From Streptomyces sp. I05A-00742 (GTDB taxonomy: Bacteria; Actinomycetota; Actinomycetes; Streptomycetales; Streptomycetaceae), in NCBI RefSeq assembly GCF_013055795.1, contig NZ_JABETO010000019.1, positions 1-64,000 on the forward strand: 64,000 bases of DNA, in the 5' to 3' direction. The position numbers and the translations under genes are program-made. Positions 30,142 to 38,817 of this stretch are shown piece by piece; the stretch's first letter is position 1; the number at the start of each line of letters is the position of its first letter. Under the pieces are notes generated by a model. That model was given only the letters and a program-made list of their open reading frames with translations, did no database searches and was not told the origin of the DNA.

Positions 30142-31086
30142 ATGCAGAACGGCATGAACGACAGCGATCGGAACGGAGCAACGGTGAGTACGGGCACGAC
30201 GGCGGACGCGACCGGCGAGGCGGCGGGCATCCCCGAACTGGTGATCATCTCGGGTATGTCGGGGGCGGGCCGCAGCACCGCCGCCAAATGCCTGGAGGAC
30301 CTCGGCTGGTTCGTCGTCGACAACCTGCCGCCCGCCCTCATCCCCACCATGGTGGACCTCGGCGCCCGCTCCCAGGGCAATGTGGCCCGCATCGCCGTGG
30401 TCGTCGACGTCCGCGGCCGGCGGTTCTTCGACAATCTCCGCGAATCCCTCGCGGACCTCGCCGCCAAGAAGGTCAAGCGGCGGGTGATCTTCCTGGAGGC
30501 CTCCGACGACGCCCTGGTCCGCCGCTTCGAGTCGGTGCGCCGCCCGCACCCCCTCCAGGGCTCCGGGCGCATCGTCGACGGCATCGCCGCCGAGCGCGAC
30601 CTGCTGCGCGAGCTGCGCGGCGACGCCGACCTGGTCATCGACACCTCCAGCCTCAACGTCCACGAGCTGCGCGCCAAGATGGACGCCCAGTTCGCCGGCG
30701 AGGAGGAGCCGGAGCTCCGCGCCACCGTCATGTCCTTCGGCTACAAGTACGGCCTCCCCGTCGACGCCGACCTCGTGGTGGACTGCCGCTTCCTGCCCAA
30801 TCCGCACTGGGTCCCCGAGCTGCGCCCCTTCACCGGCCTCAACGAGGAGGTCTCGGGCTACGTCTTCAACCAGCCCGGCGCCAAGGAGTTCCTCGACCGC
30901 TACACGGAGCTGCTCCAGCTCATCGCGGCCGGCTACCGCCGCGAGGGCAAGCGCTATGTGACCATCGCGGTCGGCTGCACCGGCGGCAAGCACCGCTCGG
31001 TGGCCATGTCCGAGAAGCTCGCGCACCGCCTCGTCTCGGAGGGTGTCGAGACCGTCGTCGTCCACCGGGACATGGGGCGCGAGTGA
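30142..31086 (+). CDS. rapZ: RNase adapter/nucleotide-binding protein RapZ (YvcJ)
   Basis: 314 residues. The P-loop is GMSGAGRST near residue 38, with arginine where the Walker lysine normally sits. The Walker B-like region follows as VVDNLPPAL. A C-terminal domain holds GCTGGKHRSV, the phosphate-binding motif of the family. In E. coli RapZ controls a small RNA for amino-sugar synthesis; in actinobacteria its role is not settled. GGGGGA lies six bases before the ATG at 30142. It overlaps the next gene by 4 bp (GTGA) and belongs to the conserved uvrC-rapZ-yvcK-whiA operon. Confidence 0.93.
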   Translation: MQNGMNDSDRNGATVSTGTTADATGEAAGIPELVIISGMSGAGRSTAAKCLEDLGWFVVDNLPPALIPTMVDLGARSQGNVARIAVVVDVRGRRFFDNLRESLADLAAKKVKRRVIFLEASDDALVRRFESVRRPHPLQGSGRIVDGIAAERDLLRELRGDADLVIDTSSLNVHELRAKMDAQFAGEEEPELRATVMSFGYKYGLPVDADLVVDCRFLPNPHWVPELRPFTGLNEEVSGYVFNQPGAKEFLDRYTELLQLIAAGYRREGKRYVTIAVGCTGGKHRSVAMSEKLAHRLVSEGVETVVVHRDMGRE

Positions 31087-32132
31087 CCGGCCGCGGTTTC
31101 GGGATCCGCCGCGTCCGCCGGATCGTCCCCGGCGGACCACGCGGCGCCGAGCGGCGCCTCCAGCGCCGCACCCAGCCCAAGGTCGTCGCCCTCGGCGGCG
31201 GCCGCGGGCTGTCGGCCTCGCTCGCCGCGCTGCGCCGGATCACCGGCGACCTGACGGCCGTCGTCACCGTCGCCGACGACGGCGGCTCCAGCGGCCGGCT
31301 CCGCGACGAGCTCGGCGTACTGCCCCCGGGCGACCTGCGCAAGGCCCTCGCCGCGCTGTGCGGCGACGACGACTGGGGGCGCACCTGGTCGCGGGTCGTC
31401 CAGCACCGCTTCGCCAGCGAGGGCGACCTGCACGGGCACGCCGTCGGCAACCTGCTGATCGTCGCGCTCTGGGAACAGCTCGGCGACCACGTCCAGGCCC
31501 TCGACCTGGTCGGCAAGCTGCTCGGCGCGCACGGCCGGGTGCTGCCCATGTCCGCCGTCCCGCTGGAGCTCCAGGCGCTGGTGCGCGGCCACGACCCGGC
31601 CGAGCCCGACGCCGTGACCACCGTCCGCGGCCAGGCCACCGTCGCCCTCACCCCCGGCGAGGTGCACTCGGTGCACGTGGTCCCGGAGGACCCGCCCGCC
31701 GTCCCCGAGGCCGTCGAGGCCGTCCTGGACGCCGACTGGGTGGTGCTCGGCCCCGGGTCCTGGTTCTCCTCCGTCATCCCCCACCTCCTGGTGCCGGAAC
31801 TGCTCGAAGCGCTCCAGGAGACGAAGGCCCGCCGGGTGCTCTCACTGAACCTCGCACCCCAGCCCGGCGAAACCGAGGGCTTCTCACCGCAGCGTCATTT
31901 GGAGGTTTTGGCCCGACACGCCCCTAAACTCGCCCTGGACGTGGTGCTGGCCGACGAGGCCGCCGTGCCCGACCGGGAAAGCCTGCGCGACGCCGCCAAG
32001 CGGCTCGGCGGCACGGTCGAGCTGGCGCCGGTCGCCGCGCAGGGGAGTTCCGCTACGCACGATCCGGAACTGTTGGCCGCCGCGTACGACCGTATTTTTC
32101 GGATGCATGGAAGGATCGGCCCATGGCGATGA
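31083..32132 (+). CDS. YvcK/CofD-family gluconeogenesis factor
   Basis: 349 residues. The CofD-like nucleotide-binding fold starts with VVALGGGRGLSASLAAL near residue 36. VADDGGSSGRLRDE, GDLRKALAALC and GHAVGNLL follow, which are the family blocks, then VLGPGSWFSSVIPHLL. YvcK proteins in Bacillus and mycobacteria bind UDP-sugars and affect carbon use and cell-wall synthesis. The GTG start overlaps the rapZ stop, and the 3' end overlaps the whiA start by 10 bp, so translation of the three genes is tightly coupled. Confidence 0.9.
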   Translation: MTGRGFGIRRVRRIVPGGPRGAERRLQRRTQPKVVALGGGRGLSASLAALRRITGDLTAVVTVADDGGSSGRLRDELGVLPPGDLRKALAALCGDDDWGRTWSRVVQHRFASEGDLHGHAVGNLLIVALWEQLGDHVQALDLVGKLLGAHGRVLPMSAVPLELQALVRGHDPAEPDAVTTVRGQATVALTPGEVHSVHVVPEDPPAVPEAVEAVLDADWVVLGPGSWFSSVIPHLLVPELLEALQETKARRVLSLNLAPQPGETEGFSPQRHLEVLARHAPKLALDVVLADEAAVPDRESLRDAAKRLGGTVELAPVAAQGSSATHDPELLAAAYDRIFRMHGRIGPWR

Positions 32133-33142
32133 CGGCAGCGGTGAAGGACGAGATCTCCCGGCTTCCCGTCACCCGGACCTGCTGCCGGAAGGCGGAGGTC
32201 TCGGCGATCCTGCGGTTCGCCGGCGGACTCCACCTGGTCAGCGGACGCATTGTGATCGAGGCGGAGCTGGACACCGGCATCGCGGCCCGGCGGCTGCGCA
32301 AGGACATCCTGGAGATCTTCGGACACGCCTCCGACCTGGTGGTGATGGCCCCCGGCGGGCTGCGCCGCGGCAGCCGGTACGTGGTGCGGGTGGTGGCGGG
32401 CGGTGACCAGCTGGCCCGCCAGACCGGCCTGGTCGACGGCCGCGGCCGGCCGATCCGCGGCCTGCCCCCGCAGGTCGTCTCCGGCGCCACCTGTGACGCG
32501 GAGGCCGCCTGGCGGGGCGCCTTCCTGGCCCACGGCTCCCTGACCGAGCCCGGCCGCTCCTCCTCCCTGGAGGTCACCTGCCCCGGCCCCGAGGCGGCGC
32601 TCGCCCTCGTCGGCGCGGCCCGCCGGCTCCAGATCGCCGCCAAGGCCCGCGAGGTCCGCAACGTGGACCGCGTGGTCGTCCGCGACGGCGACGCCATCGG
32701 CGCGCTGCTCACCCGGCTCGGCGCCCATGAGTCGGTGCTGGCGTGGGAGGAGCGCCGGATGCGCCGCGAGGTACGGGCCACGGCCAACCGGCTGGCCAAC
32801 TTCGACGACGCCAACCTGCGCCGCTCCGCCCGGGCCGCCGTCGCGGCCGGGGCCCGGGTCCAGCGGGCCCTGGAGATCCTCGGCGAGGAGGTCCCGGAGC
32901 ACCTCGCCGCCGCCGGCCGGCTGCGCATGGAGCACAAGCAGGCCTCCCTGGAGGAGCTGGGCGCCCTCGCCGACCCGCCGCTGACCAAGGACGCCGTGGC
33001 CGGCCGGATCCGCCGGCTGCTCGCGATGGCCGACAAGCGCGCCCAGGACCTCGGCATCCCCGGGACCGAGTCCAATCTGAGCGATCTGGCCGACCTGCCC
33101 GAGGACGTGGTCGACGGCATGGTCAAGGGCATGGCCGGCTGA
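32123..33142 (+). CDS. whiA: Sporulation regulator WhiA
   Basis: 339 residues. WhiA is the DNA-binding partner of WhiB in Streptomyces sporulation septation and occurs in most Gram-positive bacteria. The N-terminal part has the LAGLIDADG-like fold (MTAAVKDEISRLPV, AEVSAILRFAGGLHL, WRGAFLAHGSLTEP). The C-terminal helix-turn-helix includes HKQASLEELGALADPPLTKDAVAGRI. The Streptomyces-type N-terminus MAMTAAVKDE fixes the start. The C-terminal tail after SNLSDLADLPEDV looks slightly extended compared with my memory of other WhiA proteins. Its presence strongly supports a sporulating actinomycete. Confidence 0.95.
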   Translation: MAMTAAVKDEISRLPVTRTCCRKAEVSAILRFAGGLHLVSGRIVIEAELDTGIAARRLRKDILEIFGHASDLVVMAPGGLRRGSRYVVRVVAGGDQLARQTGLVDGRGRPIRGLPPQVVSGATCDAEAAWRGAFLAHGSLTEPGRSSSLEVTCPGPEAALALVGAARRLQIAAKAREVRNVDRVVVRDGDAIGALLTRLGAHESVLAWEERRMRREVRATANRLANFDDANLRRSARAAVAAGARVQRALEILGEEVPEHLAAAGRLRMEHKQASLEELGALADPPLTKDAVAGRIRRLLAMADKRAQDLGIPGTESNLSDLADLPEDVVDGMVKGMAG

Positions 33143-33264
33143 CACCGGCCGTGACGGTCCTCTTCAGGCCGCCGCGGGCCGCTTCCGGCCGTCCTCACGG
33201 CGGTTCCCCCGGCGGGCGCCCCGTCCCGCCGGGAACGATGCCTCCCGGCCGCCCCGAGGCCCTA

Positions 33265-33279
33265 TTGACATGGTCATGT
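33265..33279 (+). promoter_or_regulatory. -35 TTGACA overlapped by ACATG/CATGT inverted repeat
   Basis: TTGACA (33265-33270) is fused to the inverted repeat ACATG-GT-CATGT (33268-33279), about 57 bp before the carboxypeptidase start. A repressor bound here would cover the -35 box. The -10 at normal spacing (33288) is poor, so the promoter may need an activator or another sigma factor. Confidence 0.45.
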
Positions 33280-33335
33280 GCCCTCGGAAGCCTGTCGTCC
33301 GGCATGGACGGGACAGACAACGGCAAGGGGGGTTC

Positions 33336-36281
33336 ATGAGACGCAGGACGAGATCGATCCTCGTGGCGGCATCGCTGCTGCTCGGTGGCCTGACCGCGAC
33401 ACCCTTCGCACACGCACAGCCGGACGCCGGCGCCGCGGACGCCTCCGACGCGCTGACCGTATGGACCGGAGAGGTCACCCAGGCGCAGGTGCCACTGCTC
33501 CTCAAGGCGGGCGTCGACGGCCACGAACTGGGCCGGCCCGCCGGGGACAAGGCCGTTCCGGTCGAGCTCTACCTCACCTCGGGACAGGCCCGCACGCTGC
33601 GCGGGCAGGGTGTGAAGCTGACCGAGAAACGGATGTCGCCTCGCGCCCGTGAACGCCTCAAGGCCGCGGGCGACGGCGTCTTCCGCCCGTACAGCGGTCC
33701 GAACGGCCTCCAGCGGGAGATGGTCGACACCGGCCGGGCCCACCCGAAGCTGACCAAGGTCGTCAGCATCGGCAAGACCGTGCGCGGACAGGACATCCTC
33801 GCCGTCAAGGTCAGCAAGAACGCGGCCCGGAGCAAGGACGGGTCCAAGCCCGCCGTGCTCTACATGTCCAACCAGCACGCCCGGGAGTGGATCACCCCGG
33901 AGACGACCCGGCGGCTGATGCACCACTACCTCGACCGCTACGGCAAGGACCGGCGGATCACCCGCCTCGTGGACAGCACCGAACTGTGGTTCGTGCTCTC
34001 GGCCAACCCGGACGGCTACGACCACACGTTCAAGAGCCCCGACACCCGGTTCTGGCGGAAGAACCTGCGGGACAACAACGGCGACGGGAAGATCGCCCCC
34101 GGCGACGGCGTCGACCTCAACCGCAACTTCTCCTTCAAATGGGGCTACGACAACGAGGGCTCGTCCCCCGACCCGGCCTCCGAGACGTACCGCGGCCCCG
34201 CCCCCGGCTCCGAGCCGGAGACCAGGGCGCTGGACGCCTTCCAGAAGCGCCTCCGCTTCTCCTACGCCGTCAACTACCACTCGGCGGGGGAGATGCTGCT
34301 CTACGGCGTCGGCTGGCAGGTCGCCACGCCCACGCCCGACGACGTCCTCCTCAAGTCCCTGGCGGGGACCCCGGAGAAGCCCGCGATCCCCGGCTACCGC
34401 CCGCAGCTCTCCTCCGAGCTGTACACCACCAACGGCGAGGCGGATGGCCACGCGGCCAACGTCAACGGGACGTTGATGTTCACCCCGGAGATGTCGACGT
34501 GCCGCACCGCCTCGCGCGCGGACACCTCCGGCCGCTGGGACCCGGCGGACTGCCCGTCCGAATTCGCCTTCCCCGACGACCGGAAGCTCATCCAGGCGGA
34601 GTTCACCAAGAACCTCCCCTTCGCCCTCTCCGTCGCCGAGACCGCGGCGCGCGGTGACCGGCCGGCCTCCGCGGTCGGCATGAGCGCCCCGGACTTCACG
34701 CCGCACGGCTTCACCGCCTCCTTCGCGCGCGGCGCCGACCAGACCGTCGCGGTCACCGCCCGCAAGAGCGTCCGCGACAAGCGGCTCAACTACCGTGTCG
34801 ACGGCGGGCGGACGCGTACCGCGGCCGTCCACCCCTGGAAGGGCGGCAAGCGCTACGGCGGCCAGGACAACGTCCGCTTCGACCAGTACCGGGGCACGGT
34901 CGAGGGCGCCCGCGAGGGTGCCAAGGTGGAGGTGTGGTTCACCGGCCGCACGGCCGAGGGCAAGGCCACCCGCAGCAAGCCCTTCACCTACACCGTCTGG
35001 CACCGCCCGCAGGCCGACACCCTGGTCCTCGCCGACGAGGGCGGCACCGCCCCGGCCCGGCACGCGGTCGCCTACACCGAGGCGCTGAACGCCGCGGGCC
35101 GCCACGGCGTCATCTGGGACGTGGCCAGGGAGGGCACGCCCGACGCCCTCGGGGTGCTCTCGCACTTCAGGACGGTCGTCTGGTACTCCGGCGACAACCG
35201 GCCGAGCGGCGGCACCCTGCTCGCCGTCCGCGACTTCGTCAACGAGGGCGGCAAGCTCGTCGTGGCGGGCAAGCGGGCCGGCGGCGCCTCCCGGGTCGGC
35301 CGTGCCGACACCGACGACTTCAGCCAGTACTACCTCGGCGCCTACGCCCGCACCTCGCTGGAGCACCCGAAGACCTTCGCCGGCACCGGACCGCTGGCGG
35401 GCGTCCGCGCCGACCTCGCCGACGTGCCGGGCGACCCGCTGGACGCGGCCGGCTCCTACGTGGTCACCTCCGACGTCCTGCGGTCCCGTGACTTCCCGCG
35501 GTTCCGCAGCGCGGCGGCCGGCGACTACCCGGGCCTGCCCACCGCGTTCGAGCCCTGGGCGGGCGACTGGATGGCCGCCGCCCGGCACAAGGACCGGTCC
35601 TGGATGCGGCTCGCCCGCACCGTCGACCTGACCGGCGTCCGAGCCGCCGACAGGCCCGGGCTCGGCTTCCGCCTCAGCTACGACACCGAACCGGACTTCG
35701 ACCACGTCGTCGTCGAGGCGCGCACGGCCGGCCGGGACGACTGGACCACGCTGCCCGACACGAACGGCGGTACGACGAGCCAGGTCCCCGAGGGCTGCCG
35801 CTCGCTGGTGTCGGCCCACCCGTTCCTCGGGCACTACCTCATGCCCGACGGCGAGAACTGCGCGGCCCGCGGCACCTCGGGCGCCTGGCACCGCTTCAGC
35901 GGCTCCTCCCAGGGCTGGCACGCCGCCGCCTTCGACCTGAGCGCCTTCGCGGGCAGGAAGGCCGAGGTGTCCGTCTCCTACGTCACCGACGGAGGTTCGG
36001 GCGGCTCGGGCGTCCTCGTCGACGACGCCGTCGTCACCGGCGCCGACCGGGCGGCCGAGGGCTTCGAGCGCGGCTCGCTCGGCCCCTGGACCGTCCCCGG
36101 CGCACCGGCCGGGAGCCCGCGGAACGCCGCCGACTGGGCGCCCTCCAAGGCCCTCGCGCACTCCTCGGCCGCCGTCGCCACCTCCGACACCGTGCTGCTG
36201 GGCTTCGGTCTTGAGCACGTCAAGGACGGCAAACAGCGCGCGGCCCTGCTGCGCGCCGCCCTGCGCGCCGTCCGCGGATGA
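33336..36281 (+). CDS. Secreted M14-family zinc carboxypeptidase with long C-terminal region
   Basis: 981 residues. The signal peptide (MRRRTRSILVAASLLLGG...) cleaves after AHA near residue 25. The M14 domain spans about residues 125-440. The zinc ligands are H181 and E184 in NQHAREW and H315 in NYHSAGE, and E385 in FTPEMS is the likely catalytic Glu. The DGVDLNRNFSFKWG substrate-binding block is present. The remaining 500 residues hold beta-rich domains and a region resembling the MAM-like module of immune inhibitor A metalloproteases (SYDTEPDFDHVVVEA). It probably degrades extracellular peptides. AAGGGGGG before the ATG at 33336 supports the start. Confidence 0.88.
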   Translation: MRRRTRSILVAASLLLGGLTATPFAHAQPDAGAADASDALTVWTGEVTQAQVPLLLKAGVDGHELGRPAGDKAVPVELYLTSGQARTLRGQGVKLTEKRMSPRARERLKAAGDGVFRPYSGPNGLQREMVDTGRAHPKLTKVVSIGKTVRGQDILAVKVSKNAARSKDGSKPAVLYMSNQHAREWITPETTRRLMHHYLDRYGKDRRITRLVDSTELWFVLSANPDGYDHTFKSPDTRFWRKNLRDNNGDGKIAPGDGVDLNRNFSFKWGYDNEGSSPDPASETYRGPAPGSEPETRALDAFQKRLRFSYAVNYHSAGEMLLYGVGWQVATPTPDDVLLKSLAGTPEKPAIPGYRPQLSSELYTTNGEADGHAANVNGTLMFTPEMSTCRTASRADTSGRWDPADCPSEFAFPDDRKLIQAEFTKNLPFALSVAETAARGDRPASAVGMSAPDFTPHGFTASFARGADQTVAVTARKSVRDKRLNYRVDGGRTRTAAVHPWKGGKRYGGQDNVRFDQYRGTVEGAREGAKVEVWFTGRTAEGKATRSKPFTYTVWHRPQADTLVLADEGGTAPARHAVAYTEALNAAGRHGVIWDVAREGTPDALGVLSHFRTVVWYSGDNRPSGGTLLAVRDFVNEGGKLVVAGKRAGGASRVGRADTDDFSQYYLGAYARTSLEHPKTFAGTGPLAGVRADLADVPGDPLDAAGSYVVTSDVLRSRDFPRFRSAAAGDYPGLPTAFEPWAGDWMAAARHKDRSWMRLARTVDLTGVRAADRPGLGFRLSYDTEPDFDHVVVEARTAGRDDWTTLPDTNGGTTSQVPEGCRSLVSAHPFLGHYLMPDGENCAARGTSGAWHRFSGSSQGWHAAAFDLSAFAGRKAEVSVSYVTDGGSGGSGVLVDDAVVTGADRAAEGFERGSLGPWTVPGAPAGSPRNAADWAPSKALAHSSAAVATSDTVLLGFGLEHVKDGKQRAALLRAALRAVRG

Positions 36282-36319
36282 CGGGCCGGCCGTACGGGCG
36301 GTAACCCCTTGTGGTAACG

Positions 36320-36349
36320 GTCCGTGTCCCCCGTTCGGGGGGCGCGGAC
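36320..36349 (+). terminator. Hairpin terminator after the carboxypeptidase gene
   Basis: GTCCG followed by a C-run pairs with a G-run and CGGAC, with two G-U pairs, loop GTTC. It lies 39 bp after the stop and ahead of the gap promoter. Confidence 0.7.
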
Positions 36350-36374
36350 CCCCGCTCCCACCAGGGCCGTCAAT

Positions 36375-36404
36375 GTCACGTACCTCCCGTGTTGGGGGTA
36401 GGGT
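36375..36404 (+). promoter_or_regulatory. Candidate gap promoter
   Basis: TAGGGT (36399-36404) is a typical Streptomyces -10. GTCACG lies 18 bp upstream as a weak -35. The predicted start is near 36411, about 62 nt before the gap GTG. Moderate support only. Confidence 0.45.
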
Positions 36405-36472
36405 CGGTGGTGGTCGGGGACATCCCATACAGCCGCCGGGACAGACCGGCACACCAACGAGGAGATCGGTTC

Positions 36473-37477
36473 GTGACGATCCGCGTAGGCATCAACGGCT
36501 TTGGCCGTATCGGTCGAAACTACTTCCGTGCGCTCCTGGAGCAGGGTGCGGACATCCAGATCGTCGGCGTCAACGACCTGACCGACAACGCCACCTTGGT
36601 GCACCTGCTCAAGTACGACAGCATCCTGGGCCGCCTGGGGCAGGAGGTCAGCCACACCGACGACTCGATCACGGTCGGTAACCAGACCTTCAAGACGATG
36701 GCCGAGCGCGACCCGGCCAACCTGCCCTGGGGCGAGCTGGGCGCCGACATCGTCATCGAGTCGACCGGCATCTTCACCAAGCGCGAGGACGCCGCCAAGC
36801 ACCTCGCCGCCGGCGCGAAGAAGGTCCTCATCTCGGCTCCGGCCAAGAACGAGGACATCACCATCGTGATGGGCGTCAACCAGGACAAGTACGACGCGGC
36901 CAACCACCACGTCATCTCCAACGCCTCCTGCACCACCAACTGTGTGGCGCCGATGGCCAAGGTCCTCGACGAGAGCTTCGGCATCGTCAAGGGCATGATG
37001 ACGACGGTCCACGCGTACACCAACGACCAGCGCATCCTGGACTTCCCGCACTCCGACCTGCGCCGCGCCCGCGCCGCCGCGGAGAACATCATCCCCACCT
37101 CGACGGGTGCCGCCAAGGCCACCGCCCTGGTCCTCCCGCAGCTCAAGGGCAAGCTGGACGGCATCGCCATGCGCGTCCCGGTCCCGACCGGCTCGGTCAC
37201 CGACCTCGTCCTGGAGCTCGACCGCGAGACCACCAAGGAAGAGATCAACGCCGCCTTCCAGAAGGCCGCCGAGGGCCAGCTCAAGGGCATCCTCGAGTAC
37301 ACCGAGGACCCGATCGTCTCCTCGGACATCGTCAACTGGCCGGCCTCCTGCACCTTCGACTCGCAGCTGACGATGGTCCAGGGCAAGCAGGTCAAGGTCG
37401 TCGGCTGGTACGACAACGAGTGGGGCTACTCGAACCGCCTGGTCGACCTGACCGTCTTCGTCGGCGGCCAGCTCTGA
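36473..37477 (+). CDS. gap: Glyceraldehyde-3-phosphate dehydrogenase
   Basis: 334 residues, type I. The NAD-binding start is RVGINGFGRIGRN. The catalytic cysteine is C153 in SNASCTTNC, with the partner His in TTVHAYTNDQ. It catalyses the phosphorylating oxidation of glyceraldehyde 3-phosphate in glycolysis. GAGGAG lies eight bases before the GTG at 36473, and codon use is strongly biased as for a highly expressed gene. It heads the gap-pgk-tpiA cluster, with a large hairpin before pgk. Confidence 0.97.
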   Translation: MTIRVGINGFGRIGRNYFRALLEQGADIQIVGVNDLTDNATLVHLLKYDSILGRLGQEVSHTDDSITVGNQTFKTMAERDPANLPWGELGADIVIESTGIFTKREDAAKHLAAGAKKVLISAPAKNEDITIVMGVNQDKYDAANHHVISNASCTTNCVAPMAKVLDESFGIVKGMMTTVHAYTNDQRILDFPHSDLRRARAAAENIIPTSTGAAKATALVLPQLKGKLDGIAMRVPVPTGSVTDLVLELDRETTKEEINAAFQKAAEGQLKGILEYTEDPIVSSDIVNWPASCTFDSQLTMVQGKQVKVVGWYDNEWGYSNRLVDLTVFVGGQL

Positions 37478-37516
37478 TCTCCGCCTGACGGCACGCGCAC
37501 AGGCACCGAGATGCAG

Positions 37517-37564
37517 GGGACGGGGCTCGAACGACGCGACGGCGCGTCGTCCGGGCCCCGTCCC
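37517..37564 (+). terminator. Large hairpin between gap and pgk
   Basis: GGGACGGGGC (37517-37526) pairs with GCCCCGTCCC (37555-37564). Inside, ACGACGCG pairs with CGCGTCGT. This is one of the most stable structures in the window. It sits between two genes of one pathway, so it could be a partial terminator, a processing site or a 3' stabiliser setting the gap:pgk ratio. Confidence 0.75.
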
Positions 37565-37599
37565 ATGACCGATCCCACGGACGTCCCCGGAGTCACCGC

Positions 37600-38811
37600 A
37601 TGAAGACGATCGACGAACTCATCCAGAGCGGCGTCGAGGGAAAGCGGATCTTCGTCCGCGCCGACCTCAACGTCCCCCTGGAGGGCACCACCATCACCGA
37701 CGACGGCCGCATCCGGGCCGTCGCGCCGACGATCAAGAAGCTCGCCGCCGCGGGCGCCAAGGTGATCGTCGCCTCCCACCTGGGCCGTCCCAAGGGCGCC
37801 CCGGACCCCCGGTTCTCCCTGGCCCCCGCCGCCGTGCGGCTCGGTGAGATCCTGGGCACGAACGTCTCGTTCGCCACCGACACGGTCGGGGACAGCGCGA
37901 AGGCCACCGTTGCCGCCCTCGGCAACGGCGAGGTCACGCTGCTGGAGAACCTCCGTTTCAACGCGGGCGAGACCAGCAAGGACGACGCCGAGCGCGGCGC
38001 CTTCGCCGACGCGCTCGCGTCGCTGGCCGACCTCTACGTGGGTGACGGCTTCGGTGCCGTGCACCGCAAGCACGCCTCGGTCTTCGACCTCCCGGCGCGC
38101 CTGCCGCACGCCGCGGGCGACCTGATCGCCACCGAGGTTGGCGTCCTGAAGAAGCTCACCGACGAGGTCGGGCGCCCGTACGTCGTCGTCCTCGGCGGCG
38201 CCAAGGTCTCCGACAAGCTCGGCGTCATCGACCACCTGCTGGAGAAGGCCGACCGCATCCTGGTCGGCGGCGGCATGGCGTACACCTTCCTCAAGGCCAA
38301 GGGCCACGAGGTCGGCATCTCGCTGCTCCAGGAGGACCAGATCCCGGCCTGCCTGGAGTACCTGGCCCGGGCCGAGAAGCGCGGCGTGGAGTTCGTCCTC
38401 CCGGTGGACGTCCTGGTCTCCGCCGACTTCCCGGACCTCAAGGACAAGACCCCGGCCAACCCGGACCTCGTCGCCTCGGACGCCATCCCGGCGGACAAGG
38501 AGGGCCTGGACATCGGCCCGAAGACCCGGGAGCTCTACGCCTCGAAGCTCGCCGACGCGGGCACGGTGTTCTGGAACGGCCCCATGGGCGTCTTCGAGCA
38601 CCCCGACTACGCGAACGGCACCAAGGCCGTCGCACAGGCACTGCTGGACTCGCCGGGCTTCACCGTCGTCGGTGGTGGCGACTCGGCCGCGGCCGTGCGC
38701 ATCCTTGGCTTCGACGAGAATGCTTTCGGCCACATCTCGACCGGCGGCGGCGCCAGCCTCGAATACCTCGAGGGCAAGACGCTCCCCGGCCTCGCCGCAC
38801 TGGAGGACTGA
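37600..38811 (+). CDS. pgk: Phosphoglycerate kinase
   Basis: 403 residues. It transfers the acyl phosphate of 1,3-bisphosphoglycerate to ADP. The N-domain signature is RADLNVPLEG, with HLGRPKG as the basic patch, and GDGFGAVHRKHAS follows. The C-domain has KVSDKLGVI, then the GGGDSAAAV nucleotide motif and STGGGASLEYLEGK near the end. The length is standard. It sits 6 bp before tpiA, so the two are cotranscribed. Confidence 0.97.
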   Translation: MKTIDELIQSGVEGKRIFVRADLNVPLEGTTITDDGRIRAVAPTIKKLAAAGAKVIVASHLGRPKGAPDPRFSLAPAAVRLGEILGTNVSFATDTVGDSAKATVAALGNGEVTLLENLRFNAGETSKDDAERGAFADALASLADLYVGDGFGAVHRKHASVFDLPARLPHAAGDLIATEVGVLKKLTDEVGRPYVVVLGGAKVSDKLGVIDHLLEKADRILVGGGMAYTFLKAKGHEVGISLLQEDQIPACLEYLARAEKRGVEFVLPVDVLVSADFPDLKDKTPANPDLVASDAIPADKEGLDIGPKTRELYASKLADAGTVFWNGPMGVFEHPDYANGTKAVAQALLDSPGFTVVGGGDSAAAVRILGFDENAFGHISTGGGASLEYLEGKTLPGLAALED

Positions 38812-38817
38812 AACACC

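Noticed and set aside
36399..36420. A fourth RecA-NDp-like element before gap, because of GTCGGTG next to TAGGGT
   Set aside because: The TAGGGT lies upstream of, not 8 nt downstream of, the GTCGGTG, and the TTG part is missing.
33195..36452. A 1085-codon open frame on the minus strand opposite the carboxypeptidase gene
   Set aside because: It is antisense to a gene with clear M14 motifs and signal peptide. Its product is Gly/Val/Arg-rich low complexity, as expected from GC-rich antisense frames.
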